NCBI GenBank assembly: GCA_964621185.1
Contig: CAZULM010000007.1
Span: 1 to 64,000, forward strand
Length of the DNA: 64,000 nt
Source: M3007 sp964621185
GTDB lineage: Bacteria > Bacteroidota > Bacteroidia > Chitinophagales > Saprospiraceae
Direction: 5' to 3'
Position 1 is the first letter of the stretch; the number at the start of each line of letters is the position of its first letter. Positions 49,069 through 57,528 of this stretch are shown piece by piece. The notes below the pieces were generated by a model. The model saw only the letters and a program-made list of their open reading frames with translations, searched no databases and was not told the DNA's origin. The translations under genes were made by a program, and so were the position numbers.

Positions 49069-49179
49069 GCTTTTTGAACAAATCTTGTACGCCTTGTTTG
49101 TCCATTGCGTGCAACACTAACACATTGAATACCATACTTTTCCGGTCGGTTATCGGAATCGTTAAAATAGCATACAGCA

Positions 49180-49521
49180 ATGAATCGCACTAAAGAGCAA
49201 ACCCGAAAACGCCTCCACATGCGTATCCGCAACAAGATCAGCGGGACATCGGAGCGCCCTCGCTTGAGCGTGTACCGCTCCAGCAAGGCAATTTACTGCC
49301 AAGTGATCGACGACCAGAAAGGCCACACGCTGGCTGCCGCTTCGTCGCAAGGCGTAAAAGGCACCAAGACAGAGCAAGCCGCAGCAGTGGGCAAGCTCAT
49401 CGCTGAGCGCGCAAAGGCTACAGGCGTAGAAACCGTTGTTTTTGACCGCGGCGGGTATCGTTACCACGGACGTGTTCGTTCGCTCGCCGAAGGAGCCCGC
49501 GAAGGTGGATTGAAATTCTAA
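49180..49521 (+). CDS. rplR: 50S ribosomal protein L18
   Basis: This 113-residue protein shows RLSVYRSSKAIYCQVIDDQK and FDRGGYRYHGRVRSLAEGAR. It binds 5S rRNA. A 111-bp gap before it has no gene. Confidence 0.98.
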   Translation: MNRTKEQTRKRLHMRIRNKISGTSERPRLSVYRSSKAIYCQVIDDQKGHTLAAASSQGVKGTKTEQAAAVGKLIAERAKATGVETVVFDRGGYRYHGRVRSLAEGAREGGLKF

Positions 49522-49596
49522 AATGCAATTGTTTGTTGGGGCGAGGCGACTCGCACCGGCGATCAGACCAAAATAATTATCAACAAGCTAAGCAAT

Positions 49597-50124
49597 ATGG
49601 CAAGGCAAGACAGAAAAGAAGAAACTTCTCGCACTTCTGAAGATTCAGGGCTGAAAGAAAAACTCGTGTCGCTCAACCGCGTCGCCAAGGTTACCAAAGG
49701 TGGCCGTACCTTCAGCTTTGCCGCCGTAGTGGTGGTGGGCGACGGTCAGGGTCGCATTGGCCAGGGCCTCGGAAAGGCGCGTGAGGTTTCAGAAGCGATC
49801 TCCAAAGCAGTTAAGGATGCGGAGAAGAACACCATCAAAGTCCCGATCCTCAACGGCACCATCCCGCACGAGGCGCACGGAAAGTCTGATGCTGGCCGCG
49901 TGCTCATCAAGCCTGCCGCTCAGGGAACCGGCGTTATTGCCGGCGGCGCCATGCGCGCGGTGCTCGAATCCGCAGGCGTGCACGACGTATTGGCCAAATG
50001 CCAAGGCTCGGCCAACCCGCACAACGTGGTGAAAGCAACAATCGCCGCACTGGCAAGCCTGCGCAGCCCGTCTGAAGTGGCCCGCCAGCGTGGCATCTCA
50101 ATGGATAAACTTTTCAACGGATAG
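49597..50124 (+). CDS. rpsE: 30S ribosomal protein S5
   Basis: This 175-residue protein shows LVSLNRVAKVTKGGRTFSFA and VVVGDGQGRIGQGLGKAREV. S5 sits at the mRNA entry channel near S3, which here has the RG-rich tail. rpmD begins 4 bp after the stop. Confidence 0.98.
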   Translation: MARQDRKEETSRTSEDSGLKEKLVSLNRVAKVTKGGRTFSFAAVVVVGDGQGRIGQGLGKAREVSEAISKAVKDAEKNTIKVPILNGTIPHEAHGKSDAGRVLIKPAAQGTGVIAGGAMRAVLESAGVHDVLAKCQGSANPHNVVKATIAALASLRSPSEVARQRGISMDKLFNG

Positions 50125-50128
50125 AGTC

Positions 50129-50308
50129 ATGGCTAAGGTAAAAATCAAATTGGTCAAAAGCCCGATTGACAAGTCGAAGCGCCAAAAGCTTACGTTGACG
50201 GCGCTCGGCTTCCGCAAGGTGCAGCAGACCGTAGAACACGACGACACGCCCCAGATTCAAGGGATGATCCGTGTCGTGGAGCATCTCGTTCAGGTGGAAA
50301 ACGCCTGA
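50129..50308 (+). CDS. rpmD: 50S ribosomal protein L30
   Basis: This 59-residue protein starts at ATG 50129 (MAKVKIKLVKSPIDKSKRQK) and contains GFRKVQQTVEHDDTPQIQGM. The start is chosen because the longer frame overlaps rpsE. Confidence 0.95.
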   Translation: MAKVKIKLVKSPIDKSKRQKLTLTALGFRKVQQTVEHDDTPQIQGMIRVVEHLVQVENA

Positions 50309-50373
50309 TCCTTTAACTTGAAAATTTGTGCCTGGCATTATCTGCCCGGCAAACAAAGTCAAAATCTATAACG

Positions 50374-50820
50374 ATGGATCTTTCCAATCTTAAACCGGCA
50401 GCCGGTGCAGTAAAAGCAGCCAAGCGTATCGGTCGCGGCCAAGGTTCCGGTCGTGGCGGCACTTCCACACGCGGCCACAAAGGCGACCGGGCCCGCAGCG
50501 GCTCGAAAGAGAAGCGCCACTTCGAAGGCGGCCAAACGCCGATGCAGCGCCGTTTGCCAAAGCGTGGTTTCAAGAATATCAACCGCATCGACTACACTGC
50601 GCTCAACATTGGCGCCCTGGAAGCGATGGTACAGAAGCTGGGCAAGACTTCCTTCGACCCTGAAACTTTGGTCGGCATCGGCATCGCAAGGGCCAGCGAC
50701 AAGATCAAGGTGCTGGGCAAAGGCAAGCTCACTTCCAAAGTAAACATCAAGGTGCACGCCGTGTCGGCATCGGCCAAAGCTGCCATCGAAGCTGCTGGCG
50801 GCAGTGTTGAACTCGTATAA
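50374..50820 (+). CDS. rplO: 50S ribosomal protein L15
   Basis: This 148-residue protein counts from ATG 50374 (MDLSNLKPAAGAVKAAKRIG). It shows RGQGSGRGGTSTRGHKGDRA and the KLTSKVNIKVHAVSASAKAA end. The secY ATG lies 14 bp past its stop. Confidence 0.97.
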   Translation: MDLSNLKPAAGAVKAAKRIGRGQGSGRGGTSTRGHKGDRARSGSKEKRHFEGGQTPMQRRLPKRGFKNINRIDYTALNIGALEAMVQKLGKTSFDPETLVGIGIARASDKIKVLGKGKLTSKVNIKVHAVSASAKAAIEAAGGSVELV

Positions 50821-50833
50821 AATCTATCCGGTA

Positions 50834-52198
50834 ATGAAACTTTTTACCGTTCTCAAAAATATCTGGAGCATCAAGGAACTGCGCGAGCGCATTCTGTACA
50901 CGCTCGGCTTGCTGTTGGTTTACCGCGTCGGTACTTTCGTGGTACTGCCAGGTGTGGTGCCGGCAGCGCTCGACAAAGCGGCTGCAAACCGCGGCGCCAA
51001 CGACCTGCTCGGACTGATCAACGTCTTCACGGGCGGCGCTTTCGACAACGCGGCCATTTTTGCCCTGGGTGTGATGCCGTACATCACCGCATCCATCATT
51101 GTACAGTTGTTGGGCTTCGCGGTGCCGTATTTCCAGCGCCTGCAGTCGAAAGAAGGAGAAAGTGGCCGGAAACGGCTGAACCAGATAACCCGCTTGCTTA
51201 CTGTGGCGATTACCCTGGTTCAAGGCGGTGGCTACCTCCAATTGATCCGCAGTATCCCTGGCGGGGTTTCCCCAAGCATCCCTGACGGATTGTTCTGGTT
51301 TGCCAACATCATCATCCTTACCGCAGGCACCATATTTTGTATGTGGCTGGGCGAAAGGATAACGGACAAAGGCGTGGGCAACGGTGTCTCGCTGATCATT
51401 ATGGCGGGCATCATCGCGCGATTGCCCCAGTCCTTTGTGTTCGAGTTCCAAAAGCTTTTCGGCAACAACCAGCTGCTACTGTTCTTTGTTGAGCTCGCGC
51501 TGCTATTTTTGGTCGTCATGGCTACCATTTTGGTCATCCAAGGCGTCAGGCGGATACCGATACAGTTTGCCAAACGGATGGTTGGCCGAACCGGTGGCGC
51601 CATGCCTGCAGCCAGCGCCCGCGACTTCCTGCCTTTGAAGGTCAACTCTGCCGGTGTGATGCCGATCATCTTCGCCCAGGCGCTGATGTTCTTGCCCGCT
51701 ACGGCCTTGCAATACCTGTCTGGCTCCGAGGCGCAAGTAGGTGGCCGAATCCATGTATTCAACGACATCTACTCCATTGAGTACAACATCGTGTTCTTCC
51801 TGCTGATCGTCATTTTCACCTACGTTTATACGGCTTTGATGGTCAGCCCGACGAACTACTCCGATTACCTGAAGCGCAACAACGCTTTTATTCCGGGTGT
51901 CAAACCTGGAGAAGCGACTTCAGATTATATCGACAACATCATGACGCGCATCACTTTGCCGGGGTCCTTGTTCCTGGGCTTAATCGGCATCCTGCCGTCG
52001 ATAGCCGCAACGTTCGGCGTCAACCAAGGCTTCGCGCTGTTTTTCGGCGGCACGACCTTGCTGATCATGGTCGGTGTGGCATTGGACACGCTGCAAGTGA
52101 TCGAAAGCTATTTGTTGACCCAGAAATACGACGGCCTGATCAAGTCGGGACGTCTGCAAGGGCGCAGCACATCTGGTGTCCAAATCGGGCAACCTTAA
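50834..52198 (+). CDS. secY: Protein translocase subunit SecY
   Basis: This 454-residue inner-membrane channel of the Sec pathway has ten transmembrane helices and the plug region after VYRVGTFVVLPGV. FALGVMPYITASIIVQLLGF is the SecY signature. It counts from ATG 50834 (MKLFTVLKNIWSIKELRERI). It exports the signal-peptide proteins of this window. Confidence 0.97.
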   Translation: MKLFTVLKNIWSIKELRERILYTLGLLLVYRVGTFVVLPGVVPAALDKAAANRGANDLLGLINVFTGGAFDNAAIFALGVMPYITASIIVQLLGFAVPYFQRLQSKEGESGRKRLNQITRLLTVAITLVQGGGYLQLIRSIPGGVSPSIPDGLFWFANIIILTAGTIFCMWLGERITDKGVGNGVSLIIMAGIIARLPQSFVFEFQKLFGNNQLLLFFVELALLFLVVMATILVIQGVRRIPIQFAKRMVGRTGGAMPAASARDFLPLKVNSAGVMPIIFAQALMFLPATALQYLSGSEAQVGGRIHVFNDIYSIEYNIVFFLLIVIFTYVYTALMVSPTNYSDYLKRNNAFIPGVKPGEATSDYIDNIMTRITLPGSLFLGLIGILPSIAATFGVNQGFALFFGGTTLLIMVGVALDTLQVIESYLLTQKYDGLIKSGRLQGRSTSGVQIGQP

Positions 52199-52256
52199 CT
52201 GTTCAATGTTTGTTTGTTTGGCAAGCAAATGCCAACCAGCAAATAACAAATAAAAC

Positions 52257-53096
52257 ATGGGCCTTTTTTCAAGCGGTAACGAAGGCAAGCGGATCTTCCA
52301 CAAGACGGCTGCCGAAATCGAACTGATGCGCAACGCGAATCTGTTGGTTTCAAAAACGCTGGCTCATGTTGGTTCGATGTTGAAGCCAGGGGTGACAGGG
52401 GCAGAGATTGACAAGGCGGCAGAAACATTTATTCGCGACCACGGTGGCAAGCCGGCTTTCAAAGGCTATCACGGGTTTCCGGCTTCGCTCTGTGTTTCTT
52501 ACAACGATATTGTGGTGCATGGCATTCCTGGAAAACGCGAATTTTTGGATACCGATATTGTATCCGTCGATTGCGGGGTAGAGCTGGAGGGGTATTTCGG
52601 CGACGCGGCATACACATTTGCCTTTGCCAATATCTCGGGGGAGGTTGTCGATTTGCTGAGCACCACTTACCGCGCGCTCTACCTGGGCATTGAAAAAGCG
52701 GTGCATGGGAACCGGATCGGCGACATATCTTTTGCGATTCAGGAATATTGTGAGCGGCAGCATAAATACGGCGTGGTTCGGGATCTGGTAGGGCACGGCA
52801 TTGGGCGTTCCTTGCACGAAGAACCTGAAGTGCCCAATTTCGGGAAGCGCGGCAAGGGCTATTTGATGGCGGAGGGGCTGGTGATTGCCATCGAACCAAT
52901 GGTCAATATGGGACTGAAAGAAGTGTATCAACATACCGACGGGTGGACGATCTACAGCAAAGACCGGAAGCCCAGCGCGCACTACGAACATTCGGTAGTG
53001 GTCAAAAAAGGCAAGGCAGATATCCTGTCGGACCACACATTCTTGTTGGAGGCAATAAAAAATAATGCTGAATTGCAAGAAATTCTGCCCAAATAG
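52257..53096 (+). CDS. map: Methionine aminopeptidase, type I
   Basis: This 279-residue enzyme removes N-terminal methionine from new proteins. Metal-binding and active-site regions: SVDCGVELEGYFGDAAYTF, GHGIGRSLHEEPEVPNFGKR, then EPMVNMG and SAHYEHSVVVKKG. About 20 residues precede the usual type I start, IFHKTAAEIELMRNANLLV. It lies in its usual place after secY. Confidence 0.97.
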   Translation: MGLFSSGNEGKRIFHKTAAEIELMRNANLLVSKTLAHVGSMLKPGVTGAEIDKAAETFIRDHGGKPAFKGYHGFPASLCVSYNDIVVHGIPGKREFLDTDIVSVDCGVELEGYFGDAAYTFAFANISGEVVDLLSTTYRALYLGIEKAVHGNRIGDISFAIQEYCERQHKYGVVRDLVGHGIGRSLHEEPEVPNFGKRGKGYLMAEGLVIAIEPMVNMGLKEVYQHTDGWTIYSKDRKPSAHYEHSVVVKKGKADILSDHTFLLEAIKNNAELQEILPK

Positions 53097-53135
53097 TTAG
53101 ACCTTTGCAGCCCTAAATTCAAAAAGGGCTAAAAT

Positions 53136-53354
53136 ATGGCGAAAGAGGACTTGATTAAACAAGATGGCGTCGTTTCCGAGGCGCTCTCCAATGCGAACTT
53201 CAAGGTACAATTGGAGAACGGTCACGTTATTTTGGCGACCATCTCCGGGAAAATGCGGATGCACTATATCCGTATCCTTCCGGGCGACAAGGTCTCAGTA
53301 GAAATGTCTCCGTACGACTTGACGCGTGGCAGGATCATCTACCGCTACAAATAA
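53136..53354 (+). CDS. infA: Translation initiation factor IF-1
   Basis: This 72-residue protein with QDGVVSEALSNANFKVQLEN and the GHVILATISGKMRMHYIRIL S1-like fold matches IF-1. It binds the A site during initiation. Confidence 0.97.
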   Translation: MAKEDLIKQDGVVSEALSNANFKVQLENGHVILATISGKMRMHYIRILPGDKVSVEMSPYDLTRGRIIYRYK

Positions 53355-53383
53355 AATTGAAAAATTGAAAAACACTCGATGAT

Positions 53384-53500
53384 ATGAAAGTCAAACCGTC
53401 TATCAAAAAGCGTTCGGTCGATTGCAAGATAGTGCGCCGCAAAGGCAAACTGTACGTGATCAACAAAAAGAACCCACGATTCAAACAACGTCAGGGCTAA
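53384..53500 (+). CDS. rpmJ: 50S ribosomal protein L36 (zinc-independent form)
   Basis: This 38-residue protein starts MKVKPSIKKRSVDCKIVRRK and ends KKNPRFKQRQG. Only one of the usual zinc ligands (Cys 14) remains, so it is a C-minus form. The short gene is complete between infA and rpsM. Confidence 0.95.
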   Translation: MKVKPSIKKRSVDCKIVRRKGKLYVINKKNPRFKQRQG

Positions 53501-53588
53501 ATGGCGGTTGCTTGTTGCTGTGCAATCGGCACAAAACCGAACATGGCAATGAACATTCAAATCAACGAATACTCAAATCAACGTTAAT

Positions 53589-53966
53589 ATGGCACGTATT
53601 GCTGGTGTGGATTTGCCCCGTAACAAAAGAGGGGTTATCAGTTTGACTTACATCTACGGTGTAGGCCCTTCCACGGCCAAGGCGATCCTGGAAAAAGCCG
53701 GGATCGATGAAAGCACCAAAGTGGACAACTGGACCGACGACAACATCAAAGACATCTCGCGCATCATCGCCGATGAGTACAAGACAGAGGGTCAGCTCCG
53801 TTCGGAAGTACAGTTGAACATCAAGCGTCTCATGGACATTGGTTGCTACCGTGGCCTCCGCCACCGCAAAGGGCTCCCCCTTCGCGGCCAGCGCACCCGT
53901 ACCAATGCCCGTACCCGCAAGGGCAAGCGCAAAACAGTTGCAAACAAGAAAAAAGTAACTAAATAA
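53589..53966 (+). CDS. rpsM: 30S ribosomal protein S13
   Basis: This 125-residue protein shows MARIAGVDLPRNKRGVISLT and GLRHRKGLPLRGQRTRTNAR. It forms a bridge to the large subunit. Confidence 0.98.
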   Translation: MARIAGVDLPRNKRGVISLTYIYGVGPSTAKAILEKAGIDESTKVDNWTDDNIKDISRIIADEYKTEGQLRSEVQLNIKRLMDIGCYRGLRHRKGLPLRGQRTRTNARTRKGKRKTVANKKKVTK

Positions 53967-54054
53967 ATAATGTGATAATTAGAGAATTTGATAATCGTTC
54001 ATCACGCCTCCATTATCAAATTATCGAATTATCCCATTATCAAATTAATAAATA
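53967..54054. repeat. Octad arrays between rpsM and rpsK
   Basis: ATTATCAA, ATTATCGA, ATTATCCC, ATTATCAA are in 8-bp register before the S11 ATG. The inverted steps ATGTGATA, ATTTGATA lie on the left, immediately after the S13 stop. Confidence 0.8.
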
Positions 54055-54447
54055 ATGGCAAAAGGAGCAGCAAAAAAGGTTGTCAAGCGGAAAGTGAAGA
54101 TCACCCCGGAAGGCATTGTCTTTATTCGGGCGAGTTTCAACAACCTAATCATCTCGATCACCAACAAGCAGGGTGAAGTGATTTCATGGGCATCGGCCGG
54201 CAAGGCTGGTTTCCGTGGTTCCAAGAAAAACACGCCTTATGCAGCACAGGTTGCTGCCAGCGATGCCGCAAAGACGGCTTACGACGCAGGCATGCGCTCC
54301 GCCGAGGTGTTCGTGAAAGGCCCCGGCTCTGGCCGCGAAGCTGCCATCCGCGCAGTAGATCAAACCGGCATCAAAGTGACCGTCATCAACGACGTGACGC
54401 CGCTGCCGCACAACGGCTGCCGCCCGCCGAAACGCCGGAGGGTCTAA
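54055..54447 (+). CDS. rpsK: 30S ribosomal protein S11
   Basis: This 130-residue protein shows ASFNNLIISITNKQGEVISW and the C-terminal VTPLPHNGCRPPKRRRV. It belongs to the platform. Confidence 0.98.
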   Translation: MAKGAAKKVVKRKVKITPEGIVFIRASFNNLIISITNKQGEVISWASAGKAGFRGSKKNTPYAAQVAASDAAKTAYDAGMRSAEVFVKGPGSGREAAIRAVDQTGIKVTVINDVTPLPHNGCRPPKRRRV

Positions 54448-54449
54448 TT

Positions 54450-54556
54450 TGATAATTGGTTAATTTGATAATGTGATAATAGCACATTGTTCCATTAACT
54501 CATTGACCCACATTATCAAATTGTCCCATTATCACATTATCAAATTGAATTAACAT
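54450..54556. repeat. Inverted octad arrays between rpsK and rpsD
   Basis: ATTTGATA, ATTGGTTA, ATTTGATA, ATGTGATA on the left and CACATTAT, CAAATTGT, CCCATTAT, CACATTAT on the right are in 8-bp register and inverted. Confidence 0.85.
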
Positions 54557-54564
54557 TCTTTAGA

Positions 54565-55179
54565 ATGGCTCGTTATACAGGACCTACTACCAAAAAAGCC
54601 CGTTCGTTCGGCGAACCGATCTTCGGTTACGACAAAGCATTTGAGCGCCGCAAATACCCGCCTGGGCAGCATGGCCAAACGCGCAAGCGCAAGCAGCCAT
54701 CCAACTACTCTTTGCAGCTGACTGAAAAGCAGAAGGCAAAGTACACATATGGTGTGTTGGAGCGCCAGTTCCGCAAAACATTTGGCAACGCAACGCGTCG
54801 CCACGGTGTTACAGGTGAAATTCTGTTGCAATTGTTGGAAGCGCGCCTGGACAATACCGTTTTCCGCCTGGGCATCTCCCCAACCCGTCGCGGCGCCCGC
54901 CAGTTGGTTGGCCACCGCCACGTAACGGTGAACGGCAAGGTGGTGAACATCCCGTCCTACTCCCTGAAACCAGGCGATGTGGTCGGCGTGCGCGGCAAGT
55001 CCAAGTCTTTGGAGATCGTGACCACGCAAGTTGCCGCCAAGAACAACCAGGTGCGCAACTACGGCTGGCTGGAGTGGAACGCCGACAAGATGCAGGGCAT
55101 CTTCTTAGCCTACCCGCAGCGCGACCAGATACCGGAGAAGATCAACGAACAGCTCATCGTCGAGTTGTATTCTAAATAA
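54565..55179 (+). CDS. rpsD: 30S ribosomal protein S4 (zinc-independent form)
   Basis: This 204-residue protein shows MARYTGPTTKKARSFGEPIF, without the CxxC zinc finger, and the S4 domain LEARLDNTVFRLGISPTRRG. In other bacteria it also acts in operon regulation and antitermination. Confidence 0.97.
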   Translation: MARYTGPTTKKARSFGEPIFGYDKAFERRKYPPGQHGQTRKRKQPSNYSLQLTEKQKAKYTYGVLERQFRKTFGNATRRHGVTGEILLQLLEARLDNTVFRLGISPTRRGARQLVGHRHVTVNGKVVNIPSYSLKPGDVVGVRGKSKSLEIVTTQVAAKNNQVRNYGWLEWNADKMQGIFLAYPQRDQIPEKINEQLIVELYSK

Positions 55180-55333
55180 AATCCAGTGTAAGCGAGACGG
55201 TTGGCGTTCAAACAGGACGCCAACCATTTTCGCGTTTACAGCGTTATATGTTGCTGTGCACAATCCCTAATACCCGCCCAAGCAAAAATCAAATCAGTTT
55301 TTTCCCACCAATCACTCTCGGAGCGTTCCACAT

Positions 55334-56332
55334 ATGAGCATTCTCAATTTTCAAAAACCCGACAAGATTCTCCTGCAAAAAGCAACAGAATTTGAGGGCA
55401 CATTCGAGTTCAAGCCGTTAGAGCCAGGTTTCGGCCAAACGGTGGGCAACTCGCTTCGCCGCGTACTCCTTTCCTCACTCGAAGGCTATGCCATCAGCGC
55501 GGTGCGCATCGGTGGTGTCGACCACGAGTTTGCGACGATCCGCGGCGTGGTAGAAGACGTGGTGGATATCGTGCTCAACCTCAAGCAGGTTCGCCTCAAA
55601 CCCGTCGTGGTCGATGAAAAGAACACACAGGAGAAAATTTACTTGACCATCAGCGGCAAGGAAGAGTTCCGCGCCGGCGACATCGAGGACTATACCAACG
55701 TGTTCAAGATCATGAACCCCGACCTGCTCCTCTGCCGCATGGAGCCTACCGTAACCCTGGAGCTGGAGCTTTCCATCACCAAAGGCCGCGGCTACCAGCC
55801 CGCCGACGACGGCGCACCAAAAGATGCTGCCATTGGCGTGATTCCCATCGACGCGATCTACACCCCCATCAAAAACGTATCGTACAAAGTGGACAACACC
55901 CGTGTTGGCCAGCGTACCGACTACGAGCGCCTGATCATGGAAATCAAAACGGACGGCACCATTCACCCGGAAGATGCTATCCGCGAAGCCAGCCGCATCC
56001 TGATCCAACACCTGATGCTCATCACCGATGAGAACATCACGTTCGATACACCAACCAGCCGCGAAGAAAGCGTTGTGGACGAGCATATCCTCCACATGCG
56101 CAAGCTGCTCAAGACTTCCTTAGAAGACCTCGACCTCAGCGTTCGCGCCTACAACTGCCTCAAGGCAGCCAAAATAAATACCTTAGCTGAACTCGTACGC
56201 TATGATACCCACGAACTCCTCAAATTCCGCAACTTCGGCAAGAAGTCGCTCGTGGAGATCGAAGAACTGCTGCAAGACAAGAACCTGACTTTCGGCATGG
56301 ACCTGGCGAAGTACAAGCTGGACGAAGAATAA
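55334..56332 (+). CDS. rpoA: DNA-directed RNA polymerase subunit alpha
   Basis: This 332-residue protein has the N-terminal dimerisation domain (GTFEFKPLEPGFGQTVGNSL, RRVLLSSLEGYAISAVRIGG) and the C-terminal domain (LRAYNCLKAAKINTLAELVR-type: SVRAYNCLKAAKINTLAELV, then FGKKSLVEIEELLQDKNLTF). It nucleates RNA polymerase assembly. Confidence 0.98.
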   Translation: MSILNFQKPDKILLQKATEFEGTFEFKPLEPGFGQTVGNSLRRVLLSSLEGYAISAVRIGGVDHEFATIRGVVEDVVDIVLNLKQVRLKPVVVDEKNTQEKIYLTISGKEEFRAGDIEDYTNVFKIMNPDLLLCRMEPTVTLELELSITKGRGYQPADDGAPKDAAIGVIPIDAIYTPIKNVSYKVDNTRVGQRTDYERLIMEIKTDGTIHPEDAIREASRILIQHLMLITDENITFDTPTSREESVVDEHILHMRKLLKTSLEDLDLSVRAYNCLKAAKINTLAELVRYDTHELLKFRNFGKKSLVEIEELLQDKNLTFGMDLAKYKLDEE

Positions 56333-56395
56333 ATTTAGAGATGAGAGATGAGTTTTTTTTACGCAACTCATCTCTCATCACTTATCACTAACAAA
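56333..56395. repeat. Inverted heptad array after rpoA (hairpin)
   Basis: GAGATGAGAGATGAG near the start pairs with CTCATCTCTCATC. Both arms read as 7-bp steps (GATGAGA, GATGAGT / ACTCATC, TCTCATC, ACTTATC). A T-run sits in the loop, not after the stem. Confidence 0.8.
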
Positions 56396-56448
56396 GTGTG
56401 GTAACTGTCGAGCAGATGAAATTGGGGATACTGAGTGGCTGGGGAAAT

Positions 56449-56481
56449 ATTCCGCAATCCACATTCCGCAATCCGCATTCC
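56449..56481. repeat. Heptad array before rplQ, unit ATTCCGC/AATCCGC
   Basis: ATTCCGC, AATCCAC, ATTCCGC, AATCCGC, ATTCC, closely related to the ACTCCGC family at the window start. Confidence 0.85.
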
Positions 56482-56524
56482 ATCTCGCCCCGGTGCTACC
56501 ACCTGCAAAACAGGTAACCGTACA

Positions 56525-57241
56525 ATGAGACACGGAGACAAAGTAAACAACCTTGGACGCACAGCGTCGCACCGCCGCGCACTTTTGGCCAACCTTGCCA
56601 TCGCGCTGATCGAACACAAACGCATCACCACCACCCTCGCCAAAGCCAAAGCGCTGCGCGTTTATGTGGAGCCATTAGTGACGAAAGCGAAAGACAACAC
56701 CACCCACCAACGCCGCCAGGTTTTTTCATACCTGCAGAACAAAGAGGCCATCAAAGAACTCTTTGGCCCGATAGCCGAGAAAGTGGGCGAGCGCCCGGGC
56801 GGTTACACCCGCGTGATCAAGCTGGGCTTCCGTCGCGGCGACGGCGCCGAAACGGCCCTGATCGAATTCGTAGATTTCAACGAGACCTACAACCCGAATG
56901 CCGGCAAAGTGCGGCAAGCCAAGAAAACGCGCCGCGGTGGCGCGAAAAAAGCTGCTGCCCCCGTAGCTGAAGAGGCTGTGGTAGATGCCCCGGTGGAAGA
57001 GGTAGTAGATGCTGTAGAAGAAACCGTAGAAGCTGCACCGGTGGCAGCAGTGGTGGAAGAAGCCGCCGCTGAAGTGGAAGAAGTAGCTGTTGCCGCTGAA
57101 ACTGCCGTTGAGGAAGTTGTGGAAGCTGCTGCCGAGGAAGTTCCTGGGGTAGAAGAAACGGTTGCCGAGGTGGCTGAAGAAGCTGCCGACGAGGCTGCTG
57201 CCCCTGCTGAGGAAGAAGAGAAGAAAGACGGAGAGGCATAA
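56525..57241 (+). CDS. rplQ: 50S ribosomal protein L17 with acidic Ala/Glu/Val-rich tail
   Basis: This 238-residue protein has the normal L17 core MRHGDKVNNLGRTASHRRAL through FDVDFNETYNPNAGKVR-type sequence (residues 1-142). An unusual acidic tail of about 95 residues follows, rich in Ala, Glu and Val (EEVVDAVEETVEAAPVAAVV). The tail is encoded by repetitive GAA/GCT/GTA-type codons and may be flexible. Some Bacteroidota L17 proteins carry such tails, so it may be typical of the group. It ends the operon. Confidence 0.97.
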   Translation: MRHGDKVNNLGRTASHRRALLANLAIALIEHKRITTTLAKAKALRVYVEPLVTKAKDNTTHQRRQVFSYLQNKEAIKELFGPIAEKVGERPGGYTRVIKLGFRRGDGAETALIEFVDFNETYNPNAGKVRQAKKTRRGGAKKAAAPVAEEAVVDAPVEEVVDAVEETVEAAPVAAVVEEAAAEVEEVAVAAETAVEEVVEAAAEEVPGVEETVAEVAEEAADEAAAPAEEEEKKDGEA

Positions 57242-57271
57242 GCTTTTCCGGTTTTATAAAGATTGCTTTTG

Positions 57272-57306
57272 GGCGATGTCGTTTTGGGCGGCATCGCCTT
57301 TTTTTT
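57272..57306 (+). terminator. Intrinsic terminator of the ribosomal operon
   Basis: GGCGATG (57272-57278) pairs with CATCGCC (57292-57298), followed by eight T residues. It is 30 nt after the rplQ stop. Confidence 0.85.
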
Positions 57307-57528
57307 GTGTTACAATAAGGGTGGGATTGCGGTAACACGTCACAAATTATTTCCTTAAAACACCTCTATGCTGGTGTTCAATTCAAGGAGGGGATAATAT
57401 CGGCAGATGCCCCAGTTGCATTGATTTGGGAGGGGAGCTTCATGAGAGATTCGGTTTGCCCGGAACAAATTTGGAATCGAAAAAAATATTTTATTCCCAA
57501 AAATAAGTATTTTTGCTGAAAAAACGGA

